Source: Mycolicibacterium sp. P1-18
Lineage (GTDB): Bacteria; Actinomycetota; Actinomycetes; Mycobacteriales; Mycobacteriaceae
Assembly: GCF_008329535.1 (NCBI RefSeq)
Contig: NZ_NPKR01000001.1
Span: 558,001-622,000, forward strand
Direction of reading: 5' to 3'
DNA: 64,000 nt
The notes under the pieces: generated by a model
Database searches by the model: none
The model's input: the letters and a program-made list of their open reading frames with translations, nothing else
What the model was told of the DNA's origin: nothing
Position numbers and translations under genes: made by a program
In this document: piece by piece, positions 25,646-34,275 of the stretch
Layout of the letters: every line of letters starts with the position of its first letter
How positions within the stretch are numbered: the stretch's first letter is position 1

Positions 25646-26857
25646 CCTTGCCCCCGCCGCCGTCTGGTTTCGGTGAACTTCGTTGAGGAACAACCCGATC
25701 GCGGTCGCCGTCGACCCCGTCCTGGCTCCGTCGGTCATGTCGAAACCGTGCCCGGCGCCGGGCAACTCCACGTATCCGACCACCGAACGCGACTCCGCGC
25801 GCAGCTTCTGGACGAAGTCTCTGGCCTGCTGCACGGGAATGACGGTGTCACCGCTGCCGTGGATCACCAGGAACGGCGGCGCACCGGCGTGGGTGCGGGC
25901 GATCGGCGACGCCTTGCGGAAGATCTCGGGGTGCCGGGCGATCTTGCGCTTCACCACCACCCGTTCCAGGAAGTCGACGAAGCGGGCCCGCTCGACGGTG
26001 GACTTGTCCACCCAGTCGTAGCGGCCGTAGATGCCGACGACGGCGTCGACCGAGGTGTCGGACCCCTCGGGAAGGTCGCGCTGCATCTCCGGGTCGTTCG
26101 GGGTCAGCCCGGCCAGCGCGGCGAGGTGACCACCGGCCGACGTACCCGCCACGGCGACGAAGTTGCGGTCGCCGCCGTACTTGTCGACGTTGGCCCTGGC
26201 CCAGGCGATCGCGGTCTTGACGTCGGTGATGTGTTGCGGCCAAGGATGATTCGGCGCGACGCGGTAGTCGATCGACAGGCATACCCAGCCCATCTCCACC
26301 AGGTGGGACATCAGCGCGTAGCCCTGCAGGATGCGGCCGCCGTGGACCCAGGCGCCACCGGGCAGGAAGATCATCACCGGTGCGGGCTGCGTGGGCAGCT
26401 CCTTGGGGCGCCATACGTCCAGCAGCTGAGTTGGGCTGTCGCCGTACCGAACCGAGGACCGGTAGACGTTGCGCCGGTGCTCGAGGGCCTTCCACACCGG
26501 CGGGGTCCGCTCGGGCGCGGGCCAGGTGATCTCGAGGTCCTTCGCGGGCACCACGCCACGCAGCGCGGCCTGGGTGACGGAGGCAGTCGCGTCGCGCTGC
26601 TGCTTCTTCACCTCGCCGATGCCGGGGGTGAACCACGACTTGACCGCGGCACCCACGAAGTCCGGCGTGTGCCGCACCCCCCAGATGCATCCGGCGGTGG
26701 CGCCGCCGAGCGGTTCGAGGTACTTGCCGACCACGGGCAGCGAGGTCGCGGCGACGCTGGCCGCCAGCAGGTAGTCGGCCGGCCCCGCCTCCATCAGCCA
26801 CCGCACCCGCGTGGTCAGGGTGGGGCCGGGGTACCGGGTGTCCGGTCGAGCCGTCAT
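25634..26857 (-). CDS. lipC: Alpha/beta hydrolase LipC
   Basis: 407 residues from ATG 26857, close to LipC (Rv0220, 403). A GTG at 26896 would give 420, but TACCCT lies 6 nt before ATG 26857, a leaderless signature. The esterase core is VMIFLPGGAWVHGG (oxyanion), GTSAGGHLAALAG (nucleophile Ser near residue 240), IHGSGDTVIP (acid) and GAGHGFDM (His). LipC of M. tuberculosis is a cell-surface esterase acting on short-chain esters. Followed without gap by the WS/DGAT gene. Confidence 0.92.
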   Translation of the reverse strand: MTARPDTRYPGPTLTTRVRWLMEAGPADYLLAASVAATSLPVVGKYLEPLGGATAGCIWGVRHTPDFVGAAVKSWFTPGIGEVKKQQRDATASVTQAALRGVVPAKDLEITWPAPERTPPVWKALEHRRNVYRSSVRYGDSPTQLLDVWRPKELPTQPAPVMIFLPGGAWVHGGRILQGYALMSHLVEMGWVCLSIDYRVAPNHPWPQHITDVKTAIAWARANVDKYGGDRNFVAVAGTSAGGHLAALAGLTPNDPEMQRDLPEGSDTSVDAVVGIYGRYDWVDKSTVERARFVDFLERVVVKRKIARHPEIFRKASPIARTHAGAPPFLVIHGSGDTVIPVQQARDFVQKLRAESRSVVGYVELPGAGHGFDMTDGARTGSTATAIGLFLNEVHRNQTAAGARAVI

Positions 26858-26863
26858 TTCGCG

Positions 26864-26869
26864 AGGGTA
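26864..26869 (-). promoter_or_regulatory. -10 hexamer TACCCT, leaderless promoter of lipC
   Basis: TACCCT on the reverse strand is 6 nt upstream of ATG 26857. The rest of the gap to 27132 shows no further gene or clear motif. Confidence 0.6.
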
Positions 26870-27132
26870 CCCCTGTTTGCCGGGGGTACACGACACTCTG
26901 CGGGATTTGTCTACTGGCTACTCGGTGGGGCTGGAGCCGGCAGACGACGCAGCACGCAACCGAGACACGGAATGACGTCGAAGCCGGTCACGGTACGGCT
27001 GCAGACGTGGCGTCCTCTCGGCGGCTGTGCCACGCTTGAGGACGTGGCTAGCGCATCCGGCCAGTCCATCGTCGTGGGAAGCAGAGTCGTGGAGAGCGGG
27101 TACGTGCCGACACCTCGACGGAGCCGGGCACG

Positions 27133-28458
27133 ATGAGAACTCCGCAGACGGGAAGCAGTGTCCCGGACCTCGCGTCCGTGCTCGCCGCGCTCGACGAGAA
27201 GTGCCAGGGCCCCGAGGGCGAGTCCAAGCGACTGCAGGCCAGGCCGCACCGCCGCGGAATCCTGACCCTGGTGATGATCATGCTGCTCGTCGGCGGGGTG
27301 ATCCAGTTGATCACCTCCACCCCGGAGGCGCCCCGGACCGCCGACGGCGGCAGCCGCGCCAGCATCGTGTTCAGCAACGCGGGCACCGGCACCTGCCTGA
27401 GCTGGCCCCCCGACGCCCCCGACAAGCCGTCCTTCGTGCAGTGCCGCTCCGACCACATGTTCGAAGTCGCCAAACCCGTCGACATGAACGGCTTCGGCGA
27501 ACCGTGTCAGCTCGCGGTCCGCGAGTATCTGGGCACCCACTACGACCCCAACAGCCGCTTCACCATCAGCGTGCTCTGGGCCGGAGACGCCGACGGCACC
27601 AACACCGGGGCGCGCAACCTGCTGTGCGGGCTGCAACTGCTCGGCAAGGACGGCAAGCCGGTGCCCTTCAAGGGCCGCATCGTCGACGTCGACCAATCGA
27701 AGACCTGGCCACCGGGCACCTGCCTGGGCATCGACGCGGCGAACCGTTCCACCGACGTCCCCGTGGACTGCTCGACGCCCCACGGCCTCGAGGTCACCGG
27801 CTCGGTCAGCCTGGCCGACCGGTTCACGGGTGCCCTCCCGTCGGAGTCCGAGCAGCGTTCGTTCATCACCGAGGCCTGTACGCGCGCCACCGACGCCTAC
27901 CTGGCGCCGGCCCGGCTGAGCACGTCCGGACTGTCCCTGGGCTTCGACCCGGTGTCGGCCACCAGCTGGGCGGCGGGCAGCAAGCAGGTGTCGTGCGGCA
28001 TCGGCAAGCCCGCCGAACAGGGCTGGACGCCTCGGACGGGCAGCGTGCGGACGTCGTCACCGGCCGATCTGCCGCCTCCGCCGGCACCGTCGCCGCCACC
28101 ACCGCCTCCGCCGCCGCCCAGTGCGTCGGATCCCCCGCCGCCACCGGTCTACGAAGAGCCCCTGGTTCCGATCGGCCCGCCGCCGAGCGAGACCGCACCG
28201 CCGGCGCCGACGACCACGGCCGCATCCCCGACGGAGTCGCCGACCTCCACGGCGCCACCGCCCGCGGAGACCCCGCCTGCGGAGTCACCGACGACGACGG
28301 CCACCGCGCCACCGCTCGGGCCGCCACCGGGACCGGCGACGCCGCCCAGCGATACCAGTACCGCCTCACCGCCGGGCATCCTGGAGATCCCCGGCCTTCC
28401 GCCGATCACGCTGCCCGGCTACGTGCCGCCCGAACCCGCACCCGCCGCCGCGGGCTAG
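27133..28458 (+). CDS. Septum-formation-family membrane protein with Pro-rich tail
   Basis: 441 residues from ATG 27133. It has a short cytoplasmic N-terminus with an amphipathic segment, one membrane helix (ILTLVMIMLLVGGVIQLI, about residues 46-63) and an exported region (about 75-305). The exported region has paired Cys and a repeated pattern, GTCLSW...F.V.C and GTCLGI...VPVDCSTPH, typical of the septum formation domain (PF13845-like). Residues about 310-441 are Pro/Thr-rich (poly-Pro runs). Rv3835 has a similar layout. Probably anchored in the membrane with the repeat domain facing the wall. Its exact role in division is not established. Confidence 0.78.
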   Translation: MRTPQTGSSVPDLASVLAALDEKCQGPEGESKRLQARPHRRGILTLVMIMLLVGGVIQLITSTPEAPRTADGGSRASIVFSNAGTGTCLSWPPDAPDKPSFVQCRSDHMFEVAKPVDMNGFGEPCQLAVREYLGTHYDPNSRFTISVLWAGDADGTNTGARNLLCGLQLLGKDGKPVPFKGRIVDVDQSKTWPPGTCLGIDAANRSTDVPVDCSTPHGLEVTGSVSLADRFTGALPSESEQRSFITEACTRATDAYLAPARLSTSGLSLGFDPVSATSWAAGSKQVSCGIGKPAEQGWTPRTGSVRTSSPADLPPPPAPSPPPPPPPPPSASDPPPPPVYEEPLVPIGPPPSETAPPAPTTTAASPTESPTSTAPPPAETPPAESPTTTATAPPLGPPPGPATPPSDTSTASPPGILEIPGLPPITLPGYVPPEPAPAAAG

Positions 28459-29256
28459 TCAGCGGACGGCGGCCGTGGAGCGAATGCGCCCCAGTGCCGT
28501 CAACGCCAGCAGCGTGACGAGCAACAGCACGGTCGTGCTCGCGGCGGCCTGGAAGGCCTGACCGCGGTCGGTGAGGGCGAAGATGGTGACGGGCAACGTC
28601 TTCCACGTGGCCGGATACACCATCACCGTCGCCCCGAGCTCGCCCATGGACAGGGCGACCGCGAGGCCGGCGGCCGCCCCCAGCGCCGGGAGCAGCAGCG
28701 GCAGCGTGACGCGGGTCAGCACCCGAACCGGCCCGGCGCCCAGCGATTCCGCCGCCTGACGGTACGCGGGGTCGAGGCGGTCCAGGGCGGCCGAGACGGC
28801 GCTGAAGGCGAAGGCGAGCACCAGGACCGCGTGCGCGAGGATCACGATCCACCGGGTGCCTCCGAGCAGCAGCGGTGCGGCGTTGAAGGCGATCACCAGG
28901 CCGAGTCCGAGAGCCACCGACGGCACGGCGATCGGCAGGTGGAACACCGCGTCGACGATCCGGGCCAGCCAGGGCGGTGCCTCCCGCGACGCGAGCGCCG
29001 CCCACGCACCGAGCACCAGCGCGACACCGCCTGCGACGACGGCGGTCTGCAGGCTCACCGACAGGCTGGCCAGATTCTCTCCGGACAGCGCGCCGCCGAG
29101 GCGGTCGAGGCCCAGGTCGGCCGGGAGGGCGCCGGTCCACGACCCGGCCAGCCCGGCGAGCGCCACCGTCGCCAGGGGGGCGACGAACACCACCACGACC
29201 ACGACCGCGAAGAGGCCGATCAGCACGGCCCTACTGCGACGGTTCCACAGCAACAT
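28459..29256 (-). CDS. ABC transporter permease, 2-aminoethylphosphonate type (PhnV-like)
   Basis: 265 residues, about six membrane helices, with the EAA-type cytoplasmic loop AESLGAGPVRVLTRVTLPLL (about residues 168-187) that docks the ATPase. It is the last gene of a phosphonate-type operon and overlaps the other permease by 26 nt. Family and gene order fit the PhnSTUV 2-aminoethylphosphonate importer. It is not the PhnCDE type. The stop abuts the convergent septum-family gene stop with no gap. Confidence 0.85.
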   Translation of the reverse strand: MLLWNRRSRAVLIGLFAVVVVVVFVAPLATVALAGLAGSWTGALPADLGLDRLGGALSGENLASLSVSLQTAVVAGGVALVLGAWAALASREAPPWLARIVDAVFHLPIAVPSVALGLGLVIAFNAAPLLLGGTRWIVILAHAVLVLAFAFSAVSAALDRLDPAYRQAAESLGAGPVRVLTRVTLPLLLPALGAAAGLAVALSMGELGATVMVYPATWKTLPVTIFALTDRGQAFQAAASTTVLLLVTLLALTALGRIRSTAAVR

Positions 29257-30139
29257 CGGTTGACGCCCTTCCTCGTTGGGCCATCAGGCGGGCGAACACC
29301 AACCGGTAGACGCCGTAGAGCGTCAGCGACAGCGCGATCTGCACGGTGGCGATCACCGCCGCCCCCGGCAGGTCGAACGTGACGATGCCCCGGGTGTAGA
29401 TCAGCACCGGCAGCGTGGTGACGCCCTTGGCGCCGGTGAACAGGACGATGCCAAACTCGTTGAGCGTCAACAACAGAACCAGGCTGCCGCCCGCCGTCAG
29501 GGCGGGCCAGGCCTCCGGCAGCACCACCGAGCGCAACACGCGCAACGGTGACGCGCCCAGGCTGGCCGCCACGTTCAGTTGCGCCCGCGGCAGCATCGAG
29601 AACGACGCCAACAGCGGCCGGATGACGAACGGCGTGAAGAACGTGATCTCCGCGGCGATCACCCCGGCCGGGGTGTAGAGGAAGTTCAGCACGGGGGCAC
29701 GGTCCCCCGTGACGCCGGCGATCGCGGCGTTGACCGCACCGGCGGTGCCGTAGAGGAACGTGAAGGCCAGCGTGACCAGGAACGACGGCAGCGCGAGCAC
29801 GGTGTCGATCAGCCGACCGACGAGGCGGCTGCCCGGGAAGGGTACGAACGCGAGCACGACGGCCAGGAACGTGCCCAGCACCAGGCAACCCAGCGTGGCG
29901 GCCGCGGCGATGGCGACGGTGCGCCACAGCGCGTCCCGGAACGCCTCCGACGCCAGCACGCTCGCCCAACTGCTCTGCGTGCCAACGCCCGTCACCGACT
30001 CCAGGCAGACCCGGATCAGCGGGTAGACCGCCACGAGTAGCACGATCGCCAGGGGCGGTACGGCCCACCACACCGCCGCCGACCGCGCCGCGGGCGGTCG
30101 GACGGGTGCGTCCGACGACTGCGCGAGCAGCGCGGTCAC
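29231..30139 (-). CDS. ABC transporter permease, 2-aminoethylphosphonate type (PhnU-like)
   Basis: 302 residues from GTG 30139, overlapping the ATPase gene by 4 nt (GTGA). It has about six helices, the first near residues 25-45, and the coupling loop ASLGASPLRVLRSVVLPEAW (about residues 195-214). It should form the membrane channel with the PhnV-like subunit for import of 2-aminoethylphosphonate or a related aminophosphonate. Confidence 0.86.
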   Translation of the reverse strand: MTALLAQSSDAPVRPPAARSAAVWWAVPPLAIVLLVAVYPLIRVCLESVTGVGTQSSWASVLASEAFRDALWRTVAIAAAATLGCLVLGTFLAVVLAFVPFPGSRLVGRLIDTVLALPSFLVTLAFTFLYGTAGAVNAAIAGVTGDRAPVLNFLYTPAGVIAAEITFFTPFVIRPLLASFSMLPRAQLNVAASLGASPLRVLRSVVLPEAWPALTAGGSLVLLLTLNEFGIVLFTGAKGVTTLPVLIYTRGIVTFDLPGAAVIATVQIALSLTLYGVYRLVFARLMAQRGRASTDVAVEPSQ

Positions 30140-31305
30140 GGGGACTGCACCAGCACGCCCGCGGGTTCGGGAAAGCGCAGGCCGATCTCGGCCCCCAGGT
30201 CGTAGGTCACCGCGCCGGGCACGTCCACGTCGAGCAGCTGGTCGGGCAGTCCGTGGACCGACACCACCAACCGGGTGCTGGCCCCGCGCCACACCGCCGC
30301 GTTGACCTTGGCGCGCAGGGCATCCCGGTCGCCGAGCACGACGACCTTGATCGCATGCGGGCGGATGCACAGCAGCGCCTTGGATCCCGGGGCCCAGTCG
30401 ACCTTGCCGACGGCCGGCTGGGGCGCCTCCGCACCAACGGTCTGGTGCGCGACGGACACCAGCGCCGAGGTTCCGATGACGCGACCCACGGTGCAGGGAA
30501 TCAGGTTGGCGCCACCCAGGAACGCGGCGGTGAAGCTGCTGGGCGGCCGTGACCAGAGGTCCTTCGCGGTGCCGACGTCGGTCAGGCGCGCCTGGTTCAT
30601 GACGACGATCCGGTCGGCCAGGGCGAGTGCCTCGCCCTGGTCGTGGGTCACGTACAGCATCGCGGTGTCGGGCAGCGCCTCCTTGAGCCGCTGTAGCTCG
30701 GCGAGCATCGACTGCCGCAGCTGGGCGTCGAGGGCGGCCAACGGTTCGTCGAGGAGGAGCACACGCGGCCGGATCGCCAGGGCTCTGGCGATGGCCACGC
30801 GCTGCTGCTGCCCACCGGAAAGCTCGCGGGGCAAACGGCTTTGGAAGCTGGCCATGCCGACCATGTCCAGCGCTTCGGCGACCCGGGCCGCGATCTCGCC
30901 CCGGGGCACCCGGTGCGACTTGAGGCCGAAGGCGACGTTGTCGGCGACCTTCATGTGCGGAAACAGTGCGTAGGACTGCAGCACCACCCCGATGCCGCGC
31001 CGGGCCGGCGACAGATCGGTGACGTCGCGGCCTGCGAGGCGGACCGCGCCGGTGGTGGGCCGGACGAAGCCGGCCAGCGCGTTGAGGGCGGTGGACTTGC
31101 CGGATCCGCTGGGTCCCAGCAAGGCCACCGTCTCCCCCGCGGCGACGCGCAGGTTGAAGTCGACCAAGGCGGCCGTCGCCTTCTTGCCACGGCCGTAGGC
31201 CACGCCGACGCGGTCGAAGACGATCGCCGGCGGCGTGTCCACGCCCAGGCGGACGGTGTCGGCCGTCGCCGCGCGTGCGGCGCGAGTGGCCCTGGTGTCG
31301 GCCAT
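30136..31305 (-). CDS. ABC transporter ATPase, 2-aminoethylphosphonate type (PhnT-like)
   Basis: 389 residues from ATG 31305. It carries Walker A GPSGSGKST (about residues 64-72), Q-loop VVLQSYALFPH, signature LSGGQQQR, Walker B RVLLLDEP and the switch His in VTHDQGEAL. A C-terminal TOBE-like domain (about residues 270-389) is typical of the spermidine/iron/2-AEP importer class. It energises the two permeases. Only 2 nt separate it from the binding-protein gene and 4 nt overlap the permease, so the four are one operon. Confidence 0.9.
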   Translation of the reverse strand: MADTRATRAARAATADTVRLGVDTPPAIVFDRVGVAYGRGKKATAALVDFNLRVAAGETVALLGPSGSGKSTALNALAGFVRPTTGAVRLAGRDVTDLSPARRGIGVVLQSYALFPHMKVADNVAFGLKSHRVPRGEIAARVAEALDMVGMASFQSRLPRELSGGQQQRVAIARALAIRPRVLLLDEPLAALDAQLRQSMLAELQRLKEALPDTAMLYVTHDQGEALALADRIVVMNQARLTDVGTAKDLWSRPPSSFTAAFLGGANLIPCTVGRVIGTSALVSVAHQTVGAEAPQPAVGKVDWAPGSKALLCIRPHAIKVVVLGDRDALRAKVNAAVWRGASTRLVVSVHGLPDQLLDVDVPGAVTYDLGAEIGLRFPEPAGVLVQSP

Positions 31306-31307
31306 CG

Positions 31308-32354
31308 TCAGCTGCCGGTGGCCCGCTGGTACGCGGCGACGTCGGCGTCGAGGTCCTTGAGCACGGCGTTCCAGTCCGGCACCCACACGTCGACGCCCTC
31401 GAGCACCGCGGCCGGGGTGTTCGGGGCGGCCGCGCCCTGGGACGACGAGACCAGGGAGCTGAGCACCGGGATTCCCAACGCGTCGGGTGCGACGGTCTTC
31501 TGGACGTCCTCGGAGACCAGGAAGGCCAGCAGCTTCTTCGCGGCGTCGGCATGGGGCGCACCCTTGGTGACCCCGGCGACGTAGGGCAGGGAGACGGTGG
31601 TCTTCGTGCCGTCGGCGGCGGCCGGGAAGAAGACGGTGAACGTTGACCCGTCGTCCTTGATGGAGCCGAGGTTCATCTGCACGTCGCCGTTGGCCACCAG
31701 CAGTTCGCCGTTGCTCACCTTCGGTTGCAGCTTTCCGGTGGACGACGACGGCCCGACATTGTTGCCCTGCAACGTCTTCAAGTATTCCAGCGCCGCTGGC
31801 TTGCCCATCAGGTGCTGCAGCAGGACCAGCACCGCGGTGCCGTCGCCGGCCTGCCCCGGCGTCGAATACTGCAGCTTGCCCTTGTATTCGGGTGCCAGCA
31901 GGTCGTTCCAGGTGGCGGGTTGCGGGTTCGCACCGGGGTTGGCGATGAAGCTCAGTGCGTTGTCCACCACCGGCAGGTAGTGACCGTCCGGACCCACCTG
32001 GGCGGCCGCGATGCCGCTGACGTCGACGCCGCTGGGCTGCAACAGACCCGACTGGTCGGCCTTCTGGATGAACGGCGGCAGGGTGACCAACAGGTCCGCC
32101 TGCGGGTTCGACTGTTCCTTCTCGACGCGTGACACCACCTCGCCGGAGCCTGCTTCCACCAGGTTGACGTTGACGCCCGTGTTCTTGGTGAAGGCGTCGA
32201 ACTGGGTCTTGTACCAGGTGGCCAGACCGTCGGCGCTGTACACCGTGATGGTCTCGCCGCTGCCCGATCCGGACGATCCGGTGCCGCCGCACGCCGTGAG
32301 GGCGGTCGCCAGCGTCGCGGCGGTCAGGGCCGCCAGAATGGTGCGAAGCGTCAT
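31308..32354 (-). CDS. Lipoprotein substrate-binding protein, 2-aminoethylphosphonate type (PhnS-like)
   Basis: 348 residues with a lipoprotein signal (LTAC at residues 19-22, Cys22 lipidated), then a GSSGSGSG linker and an iron/thiamine/2-AEP-class periplasmic-binding fold (ITVYSADGLATWYK; PQADLLVTLPPF; YLPVVDNALSFIAN). It captures the ligand outside the membrane for the PhnTUV-like complex. The ligand is inferred from the downstream phosphonate enzymes. An iron or polyamine ligand would be the alternative for this fold. Confidence 0.85.
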   Translation of the reverse strand: MTLRTILAALTAATLATALTACGGTGSSGSGSGETITVYSADGLATWYKTQFDAFTKNTGVNVNLVEAGSGEVVSRVEKEQSNPQADLLVTLPPFIQKADQSGLLQPSGVDVSGIAAAQVGPDGHYLPVVDNALSFIANPGANPQPATWNDLLAPEYKGKLQYSTPGQAGDGTAVLVLLQHLMGKPAALEYLKTLQGNNVGPSSSTGKLQPKVSNGELLVANGDVQMNLGSIKDDGSTFTVFFPAAADGTKTTVSLPYVAGVTKGAPHADAAKKLLAFLVSEDVQKTVAPDALGIPVLSSLVSSSQGAAAPNTPAAVLEGVDVWVPDWNAVLKDLDADVAAYQRATGS

Positions 32355-32363
32355 GTCTCAGTC

Positions 32364-33053
32364 CTAGGGTTGGCGGGCGAGGATCAGGTCGGCGAACTCC
32401 GACACCGTCGGCACCACGTGGGTGGCGCCGGCGTCGTACAACTGCTTCTCGTCGTGGGCACCGGTGAGAGTGCCTGCGGCGATGGAACATCCGGCCCGAC
32501 GTGCGCTCGCGACGTCACTGGTGGTGTCGCCCAGCGCGGCGACGTCGCCGACCCCGTCGACGTCCAACCGCATCAGGGCGGTCAGGATGAGGTCCGGGTA
32601 GGGACGGCCACGCACGCCTGCCCCGGGGGCGAGCGCCAGGTCGGCGACGGACTGCCAGCCCAGCGCGGCCAGCAGCTTCTCCTGGGTGACGGCGCTGAAG
32701 CCCGTCGTCAGCGCCACCTTCACACCGGCGTCGCGCAGGCGCGTGATCGCCTCGGCCGCACCGTCGATCGCGGTGGCGTGGCCGTCGTCGATCGCCGCCG
32801 AGTAGGCGTCCTCGAAGGCGGCATTGGCCCGCTGGGCTCGTTCCTCGGTGCCACACAGCGCGCGGAACACGACGATCTTGGACTGGCCCATCGTGTCGAG
32901 CACGTATTGGCGGGCGCGATCGCGTTCCGGCCCGTCGGCGGGGATGCCCACCGCGGTCGCAGCCGCCTCGAACGAACTGATCACCAGACCGTCGTCGGCC
33001 ACGGTGGTTCCGGCCATGTCGAGCACGGCGAGCTGAATCACGTTCTCCCTCAT
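32364..33053 (-). CDS. Phosphonatase-like HAD hydrolase (PhnX-like)
   Basis: 229 residues from ATG 33053, overlapping the upstream oxidoreductase stop (ATGA). It begins with the phosphonatase form of HAD motif I, LDMAGTT with nucleophile D12. MGQSK with K59 aligns with the MGLLK Lys that forms the Schiff base in phosphonoacetaldehyde hydrolase, and LGDTTSD is the metal-binding motif. It should cleave the C-P bond of phosphonoacetaldehyde to acetaldehyde and phosphate, or an analogue. Whether it is true PhnX or the related phosphonatase-like subfamily needs family models. Flanked by oxidoreductase and importer genes. Confidence 0.85.
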   Translation of the reverse strand: MRENVIQLAVLDMAGTTVADDGLVISSFEAAATAVGIPADGPERDRARQYVLDTMGQSKIVVFRALCGTEERAQRANAAFEDAYSAAIDDGHATAIDGAAEAITRLRDAGVKVALTTGFSAVTQEKLLAALGWQSVADLALAPGAGVRGRPYPDLILTALMRLDVDGVGDVAALGDTTSDVASARRAGCSIAAGTLTGAHDEKQLYDAGATHVVPTVSEFADLILARQP

Positions 33054-34165
33054 AGTTCCACCAGATCGGCGGTCTGCTCGGCGACGACCGGACCGAGCGT
33101 CATGCCCCGGCCACCGGGACCGGTGATCACCCACACGCCGTCGGCGGCCGCGGTGCGGGACACCAGGTGTCCGGGGTCGACGCACTGGCTGTACACGCCC
33201 GCCCATCGGCGTCGGATCGTGGGCAGCGGCCGGCCCAGGAATTCCTCGACTCGCGCGGCGAGGTAGTCATACGGCGCGTCGTCGACGTCGAAGGGGAACG
33301 GCTCGTCGTACTCGTGGGTGTCGCCGATCGTCAGCCCACCGTGCAGACGCTGCACGCACAGCAGTTGCATGCGCCCGCCGGCCGCGACGAGGTCCTGAGG
33401 TTCGTTGTCGCGCAGCGCATCCAGTGAGGTACCCGCGAATCCCGGGTAGTAGCGGAAGCTGTCGCCGTCGGCGATGGCCGTGGTGAGCGGTTCGCCGAGT
33501 GGATCGGTCTGCATCATCTGCAGCCGCACGCGCCGCACCGGCAGGTCACCGGCGACTTCCCGGGTGAGGCCGCCGTGCGCGGCGCCGGGGCAGATCAGGA
33601 CGAGGTCGCCCTCGTGGCGTCGGCCCCGGTCGTCGCGTACGGCCGTGCCGTCCACCGAGCGCGCCTCGGTCCCGGGCAGGAACTCGTAGCGGCCCGTGCC
33701 GGCGAGGTGTTCGCGGATGGCCGGCATGGCCTGCCGTGACTCGACGGCGGCGTCCCGCGAGCAGTGCAGGGCGGCCAGGAACGTGCCCCGCAGTGCGGGA
33801 TTGAGCGCGCGGGCACCGTCGGGGTCGAGGAGCTGAAATCCGCGGTCACCGGCGTCGGCCCGCCCGGCGACCTGTTCGGCGACGGCGACCTCGCGCGGGG
33901 TCCGCAGCAGGGTCAGGGAGCCGGTGGGGCGGAACCCGACGCCGGGGACGTCCGCTCCGATGCGCTCCCAGAGTTCGCGGGACCGCAGCGTGGCGGCGAG
34001 TTCGTGCTCCGCGCGGCCGGAGACCCAGACGAGTCCGAAGTTGCGCACGGTGGCACCGCGGGCCTCGGTCTCGCGCTCGAGGTGGGTGACGTGGTGGCCG
34101 CGCCGGACCGCCTCGAGGGCGTGGGCGGTTCCGAGGATTCCACCGCCGATGATCGTGACGCGCAT
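33050..34165 (-). CDS. FAD-dependent amine oxidoreductase of phosphonate loci (TIGR03364/PbfD-like)
   Basis: 371 residues from ATG 34165 (AAAGG upstream). It is a D-amino-acid-oxidase-type flavoprotein: VTIIGGGILGTAHALEAVRR (dinucleotide fold, residues 3-22), ERETEARGATVRNFGLVW (FAD contact) and VWVITGPGGRGMTLGP (C-terminal FAD motif). Homologues next to phosphonatase genes have been described as oxidising 2-aminoethylphosphonate derivatives, notably N-methylated ones, to phosphonoacetaldehyde. That would feed the HAD enzyme encoded next. First gene of the importer operon and divergent from the HD-domain gene across a GntR-type operator. Confidence 0.82.
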   Translation of the reverse strand: MRVTIIGGGILGTAHALEAVRRGHHVTHLERETEARGATVRNFGLVWVSGRAEHELAATLRSRELWERIGADVPGVGFRPTGSLTLLRTPREVAVAEQVAGRADAGDRGFQLLDPDGARALNPALRGTFLAALHCSRDAAVESRQAMPAIREHLAGTGRYEFLPGTEARSVDGTAVRDDRGRRHEGDLVLICPGAAHGGLTREVAGDLPVRRVRLQMMQTDPLGEPLTTAIADGDSFRYYPGFAGTSLDALRDNEPQDLVAAGGRMQLLCVQRLHGGLTIGDTHEYDEPFPFDVDDAPYDYLAARVEEFLGRPLPTIRRRWAGVYSQCVDPGHLVSRTAAADGVWVITGPGGRGMTLGPVVAEQTADLVEL

Positions 34166-34240
34166 GGTGAGTGACCTTTCAGACTCGGGGCTACGGGCTG
34201 CGGAAGCTCCGGTGTTGGGGACCGGAACGGCAGATGAACA

Positions 34241-34256
34241 ATTGGTATAGACCAAT
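34241..34256. promoter_or_regulatory. GntR-type operator
   Basis: ATTGGTATAGACCAAT has perfect 6-bp arms around ATAG and fits the TGGT-n-TAGACCA form of HutC-class GntR operators. It lies in the divergent region, over the -35 position of the HD-oxygenase/GntR promoter. The GntR encoded at 34803 is the obvious ligand. Confidence 0.78.
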
Positions 34257-34262
34257 CGGAGG

Positions 34263-34268
34263 TATGCT
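34263..34268 (+). promoter_or_regulatory. -10 hexamer TATGCT, leaderless promoter
   Basis: TATGCT lies 7 nt before GTG 34276, so the transcript would begin at the start codon. The operator at 34241-34256 covers the corresponding -35. Confidence 0.6.
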
Positions 34269-34275
34269 GGCAACC

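Noticed and set aside
28060..28320. Tandem repeat or mobile element in the CCG-rich stretch
   Set aside because: It is the coding sequence of a Pro-rich tail. The repeats follow codon bias and have no element ends.
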